Shown here in pieces: positions 60,001 through 64,000 of a stretch of 64,000 nucleotides of DNA. The stretch lies in contig OY741267.1 of NCBI GenBank assembly GCA_963514095.1, positions 11,201,120 through 11,265,119 of the forward strand, in the 5' to 3' direction. Source of the DNA: Eutrigla gurnardus. Its lineage: Eukaryota > Chordata > Actinopteri > Perciformes > Triglidae. The notes below the pieces were generated by a model. The model saw only the letters and a list, made by a program, of their open reading frames with translations, searched no databases and was not told where the DNA came from. The position numbers were made by a program, and so were the translations under genes. Positions within the stretch are counted from its first letter, which is position 1; the number at the start of each line of letters is the position of its first letter.

Positions 60001-63000
60001 AATATAAACAAAATAGTTTCAGCCAATTAGCACCTATTAGCATTTAAAACCAAATTGAGGAACATTAGCATGTAAATAATAAAGTGAGACCCATTAGGAT
60101 ATCAACACTAAAATCAGAACCATTAGCATGCAAAGACTAAAATAAAACGTTTTTTTCAAGGAAGTTTTTAGAAGTTCTATTTCTTGTATTATATAATTGC
60201 TAGACCAGGGGGCCCTAAGCAGCAGATCATATTGCTAAAAGCTGGGTCGACCACTGCCCGTTTTTAAATGGCCTCTGGTTATTTTTTAAAAAAGTAACGA
60301 GAATACGGCTAAAGCATATTTCTAATCAATTAAACTGCATTGCAGATCCTAGTTGAGACACTAGATGTCCACTAAATTGTCGACTGAATATCTCAGACTT
60401 ATTACTCATTTACAGCGTTACGCATAACATTATAATTTTCATGCTGGCATGTAAATCATGATCTGTATTAGGATCTCAAAGTATCAAATCGAAATGTAAG
60501 AGCAGCATATACAGAAATACTGGAACAACAATCAATTACATTCAATATCAAATGTTAAACTGTATGTTGTGTCCTTATATCTGATAGAAAATTAATTATC
60601 TTTGCCATATAAGGGTATCTGGTCTAACACTGACTTCCTTGCATTGTAACTGGTTGAAAACTAGACATTCACTATGACTCCTGGTCGCTGTTGGCTGAAT
60701 AACCATTTTACACATCTCACAACTCCACCTTTCTGCCGAGCAAACGAAACAAACAGATGCCGATGGCACTCTAAGCAGGTTACAGCAAAACATTGAAACT
60801 TCCTGTTGAAGCCGGGTGTGGAAGCTCCTCCATAACATTCACCTGACTCTAAAGGTGCTTTAACATGCTATAACTGTGTAATAATCCATGTGTGTAGATA
60901 TAGTTGGTTGTCCAATACATTCAGTATCACTGTGGCCCTAAATCTAGTAGTAAATGCTGTTTAGGCCTATATGTGATCTCCTGTAAAGCTCTTTTTGTTG
61001 CAGCAAGTGGTGGTCCATCTCGTTTCACTGTCTGGACCCCCAGGACCCTCGCTGGCATTCCTCCGCGGCTGTCCACTCTGTACGGTGTGTGGCGTTGTTG
61101 CGTACAATGTGAGTTTGTGTTCAGAACTAGACGTCCGAGTCGCTAACCCAAGTGGACGATACAGTAATGTGTGTTTGTTGAGAAGAACTTTAGATGAATG
61201 AATCACGTTGTGTAGTTCCATCATTTTAATTGATGTTACCCTAGAGCAAAACAGCAAACTGCTCTTCTGCGCATTTACCAACTGATTTTTGGATGTCTGA
61301 TGCTGATATTGACTGCAAGTGTTACGAACACTGGACACATTTATTGCAACCGCCTCAGATTTGAGAGTAATGTTTACTTTCATCATTTTCTTCCCTGTTT
61401 CATCAGGACAATAATAACCTGGAGTGATGCAAGAATTCATTCTACAAATCAGAGGATTATATACTGTGAATGAGCCTCCTGAATTTGAAGAGTCAAAATA
61501 TAATTACTCAATGTCATTTTCATTGCCTTTATACTTTTATATACTGGGGCTTTGTATGAAGCCTGTGTCTATGTGCTTCAGATTTTTTTTTAAACACCTC
61601 TTTGCAGCATTTATTGTTAAAATATCAGATCTGCTTAAAAAATAGCTTGAAGACTTTGAGTGTTCATGTTAATGTTTTGTGCTACTATACTGAATTCACT
61701 TTATTTTAACCAGTAAAAATATCTGAAAATGTTTAAAGATCTTTTTTGGTCATTTGTCCTCATATTTAAGAAACATTTGACAACTAACTTTCGATGAGAG
61801 TGCAGTTTTGTTTTCATGCATTTTAACTACAGTATTAGTGTTTGATCAAGCTGTTTTGGGCCGAGTTTGAACTATACATTCTTTTTATCTGTATATATTT
61901 TTTTGTAGTTGTATGATTCAGGTGCCGGGTGGTGGAGTTTGGCACATAGAACACTGTGATGTGCAAATACCTTAAAATAAAAAAAAATGTAATAAAAAAT
62001 GTTTCATTTAAATTGTGTTGTTTAATGTAGGCGTCACGTAATATGTCATCACGTTTCAAGCAGCTGGACTCAGCAGTCAAGACGCTCGGCAAACTTTGTT
62101 AACTAAAGACGTGCAGGTGGTTTATATCCCTGAATTCATGTGCCAAACAAAGCAGCAGAGATTTAGTGTTTCAAATTCTGTCCAATGTTTGTTTTTTGTT
62201 TTGTTTTTTTTCAACTGGAAAGCTCGATTGCATGAAGTGGTGACATACAACTCAAGTAGGGTGAAAACAAAGTGACGGGATCAGAAATTCTGGTTTCTGG
62301 GCTGGAACTGATCCTCGAAGGATTTACAGCACAATGTGAGAAAAGCAAAAATGGCGAAGCACAAATGTCACCAACGAACCAGTGTTTTGTTACCAAAGTC
62401 CCTCTTCCTCCCTCGGTCATACCAAACTCTCACCGACAGAAACACATTCACCCGACGTACAAAACGAAGAGACAGGAGACTTTTGGTTCCATTATCATCC
62501 TCCGACCGTCATCCTTTCAATGGTGCATTATCATGCAAACCATGCAAAAACCATGAGAATGTATTCATATAAAAAAATAAGTGTTACAAAATGGCATAGC
62601 AAGTATAATGTATGTATCCATTCAATCGCTTTTTTCCATTTCCTGATATCCTGAACTTTGCAGTGTCTACACTAAAAATTGCATGCGTTACATGCAGTGC
62701 GGTTGGCTTTGCAGCAATAAAGCTTTTGGGTGTATATAGTATGTATATTAATGTTCTTTTTTTTCCATCTAGCTAAATTTTTGCGAAGAGTGCGCTGTAC
62801 AGAGTTTTACTTTACAAACTGTTATCCCTTTTTTTTCTGGGCAGTCTCGATGCCATGGCTCTCTATCTGGACGGCAGTCGGTTTATGAGATCGGCCTCTG
62901 AAGGTCGATGACCTCACTCACGACCTCGCAGCATCAAGGCGGATTCGACCCACCTTTCCTCCAAATGGTTTGGTCCAGAGGTGTGGCTTTGACCCAAGCT

Positions 63001-63073
63001 GATTTGGGTTTAGAGGCGTGGGTTGGATTCAAGGTCTTAACTCAGAGTTTTGGTTTCTGTGCGGTCGCACCTC
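54061..63073 (-). other. Intergenic DNA and probable KCNQ3 3'UTR
   Basis: No exon, RNA gene or recognisable transposon was found apart from a fragment near 58220-58270 ('gaatacaggata..ataatggatggatgg') resembling the end of the repeat at 29846. The part nearest 63073 should be KCNQ3 3' untranslated region, which is long in vertebrates. Its polyadenylation site cannot be fixed from the sequence. Confidence 0.45.
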
Positions 63074-63772
63074 TCAGGGTGGCGTGTTCCACACAGCATC
63101 ACCGAACCCCTCCCCAGTGGAGGAGAGTGGCAGGGGTCCCCCGCTGGGTGTAAAGGGGTCTGTGTCCGTGTCTGTCTCCCCCTCTGCCAGGTAGCTCGGT
63201 CTGGGTCTCGTCCAGCTGCCGTCTCCGGTTGCCACCCCAGCCCCCATCGACAAGTCCTCCCCTTCCTCCCGCTCCCCAGAGATGCTGAAGCCGCTTGGTG
63301 AGCGCTCCAGCTCCTCATGGTTCACCGATAGCAGAGAGAGCGGTGAGTCGCCCCCCCGGCCCCCTGTGGTCCTGCCCAGCCCTGCTGACACGTCCTGCAG
63401 GGAGCTAATGGGCAACACTGTGGGACGCTCAGTATAGGTGGGGATTGCAGCTGCAGGGTGGCGTTGGTGGAGATGTGACTGTGGGGGTTGATGGTCTGAA
63501 GGTACGTGGCTTCCACCAGCCAACCCAGCGCCCTCCCCACCTCCTCTTCCTCTGCCAAAATACGAAGTCATCTTGCTGACAGGCATCTGGTACGACATGT
63601 GGGGGAATGCTTCGGCGTAGTTGAAGAAAACCCGCCGGATCTCACCATTTCCCGTAGGGTCGCAGGACTCCAGGGTCATGTGGGCGGCGCCGGCGGAGTC
63701 CACCTGCAGGTGCTCAGTGTGCTGGATGTGCATGTCCACGAGGAAGTCCAACTTCTTCTCCATGTCCTCCAC
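63074..63772 (-). CDS. kcnq3: KCNQ3-type potassium channel, last coding exon
   Basis: A 699-bp exon (232 codons plus TGA) with acceptor CATCTCAG at 63773. It begins VEDMEKKLDFLVDMHIQHTE, the subunit-assembly coiled coil (helix D) at the C-terminus of KCNQ channels. Further on are YTERPTVLPISSLQD, SPLSLLSVNHEELERSPSGF, and near the end YLAEGETDTDTDPFTPSG (63140-63193), the KCNQ2/KCNQ3 ankyrin-G-binding motif that anchors M-channels at the axon initial segment. These blocks match KCNQ3 rather than KCNQ2. The stretch between them (Gly/Arg/His-rich, about residues 75-110) is variable. The channel carries the muscarine-sensitive M-current as a heteromer with KCNQ2. All transmembrane exons lie off the right edge. 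Confidence 0.95.
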   Translation of the reverse strand: MEDMEKKLDFLVDMHIQHTEHLQVDSAGAAHMTLESCDPTGNGEIRRVFFNYAEAFPHMSYQMPVSKMTSYFGRGRGGGEGAGLAGGSHVPSDHQPPQSHLHQRHPAAAIPTYTERPTVLPISSLQDVSAGLGRTTGGRGGDSPLSLLSVNHEELERSPSGFSISGEREEGEDLSMGAGVATGDGSWTRPRPSYLAEGETDTDTDPFTPSGGPLPLSSTGEGFGDAVWNTPP

Positions 63773-64000
63773 CTGAGATGGAGACACATTACACCAGCAG
63801 ACAAATGATTGACTGTTTAAAAACAAAACACTTTTCTTTCTGTCAGTCGGAATGACATTATGCAACAAAGGAAGTCTGAAAGTCCTGTGGGTGGACCCAT
63901 CCATCCACCATGAGTGGAGCTTCTGAATATTCAATACTACATCACCAGCTCTGACCCCTACATAGTCACGTAGATGTGTTTAATTTGTGTCCACCACGAA
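63773..64000 (-). other. KCNQ3 last intron (partial)
   Basis: Starts at the acceptor of the last exon; no further exon before the window edge. Confidence 0.8.

Noticed and set aside
60904..61440. Open frames near 61 kb (80 and 157 codons)
   Set aside because: No recognised motif, no consistent splice sites, and they lie in the probable KCNQ3 3' region.
1..64000. CRISPR array, bacterial operons or phage genes
   Set aside because: The tandem repeats are micro/minisatellites without spacers; the sequence is eukaryotic with spliced genes.

Overview
The window is vertebrate nuclear DNA, most likely from a teleost fish. Genes are split into short exons with GT-AG introns, long (CA)n and (AAT)n tracts are present, and the mobile-element mix (L2/Rex1-type LINE 3' ends, a tRNA-derived SINE, Tc1/mariner, hAT and Ty3/Gypsy copies) is typical of fishes. 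Almost every substantial open frame outside the three genes below belongs to a transposon or a simple repeat.

Three protein genes lie head to tail on the minus strand, so they read from the right end of the window leftwards. (1) 63074-63772 is the last coding exon of a KCNQ3-type M-channel subunit; the rest of the gene is off the right edge. (2) 19172-39541 is HHLA1. I assembled thirteen coding exons from splice sites and compatible phases. They encode a signal peptide, an N-glycosylated Cys-containing ectodomain, a giant 2.2-kb Thr/Ser/Pro-rich mucin-like exon built on a 7-residue (21-bp) repeat, and a basic Cys-rich tail. (3) 1151-10038 is otoconin-90 (OC90): a signal peptide and one phospholipase-A2-like domain split over exons at 9451, 6755, 5249 and 4104, then a glycosylated linker. 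It probably continues off the left edge. The order KCNQ3-HHLA1-OC90 on one strand matches, from memory, human 8q24, and supports all three calls.

Layout: 1-10.05 kb OC90 with intronic repeats; 10.05-19.17 kb HHLA1/OC90 intergenic DNA with a tRNA-SINE, two LINE fragments and a near-perfect hairpin; 19.17-39.54 kb HHLA1, whose introns carry a Tc1-like remnant, nested LINE-tail insertions, and a pyrimidine-rich minisatellite split by a hAT-like MITE; 40.7-49.6 kb a candidate HHLA1 5'UTR exon, an L2-type LINE 3' end, an unclassified possibly spliced unit at 42.6-44.0 kb, a Ty3/Gypsy element with near-identical LTRs but a broken coding region, and a hAT MITE; 49.7-51.6 kb an LTR element rearranged into a 300-bp inverted repeat flanking gag; 52.3-53.6 kb a broken Tc1 transposon; 53.7-63.07 kb mostly unremarkable DNA, probably including KCNQ3 3'UTR.

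OC90 is an otoconial/otolith matrix protein and KCNQ3 a neuronal K+ channel; HHLA1 has no function known to me. The most unusual biology here is the mucin-type expansion inside HHLA1 next to the biomineralisation gene OC90, with exon phases that would allow in-frame readthrough splicing between the two.
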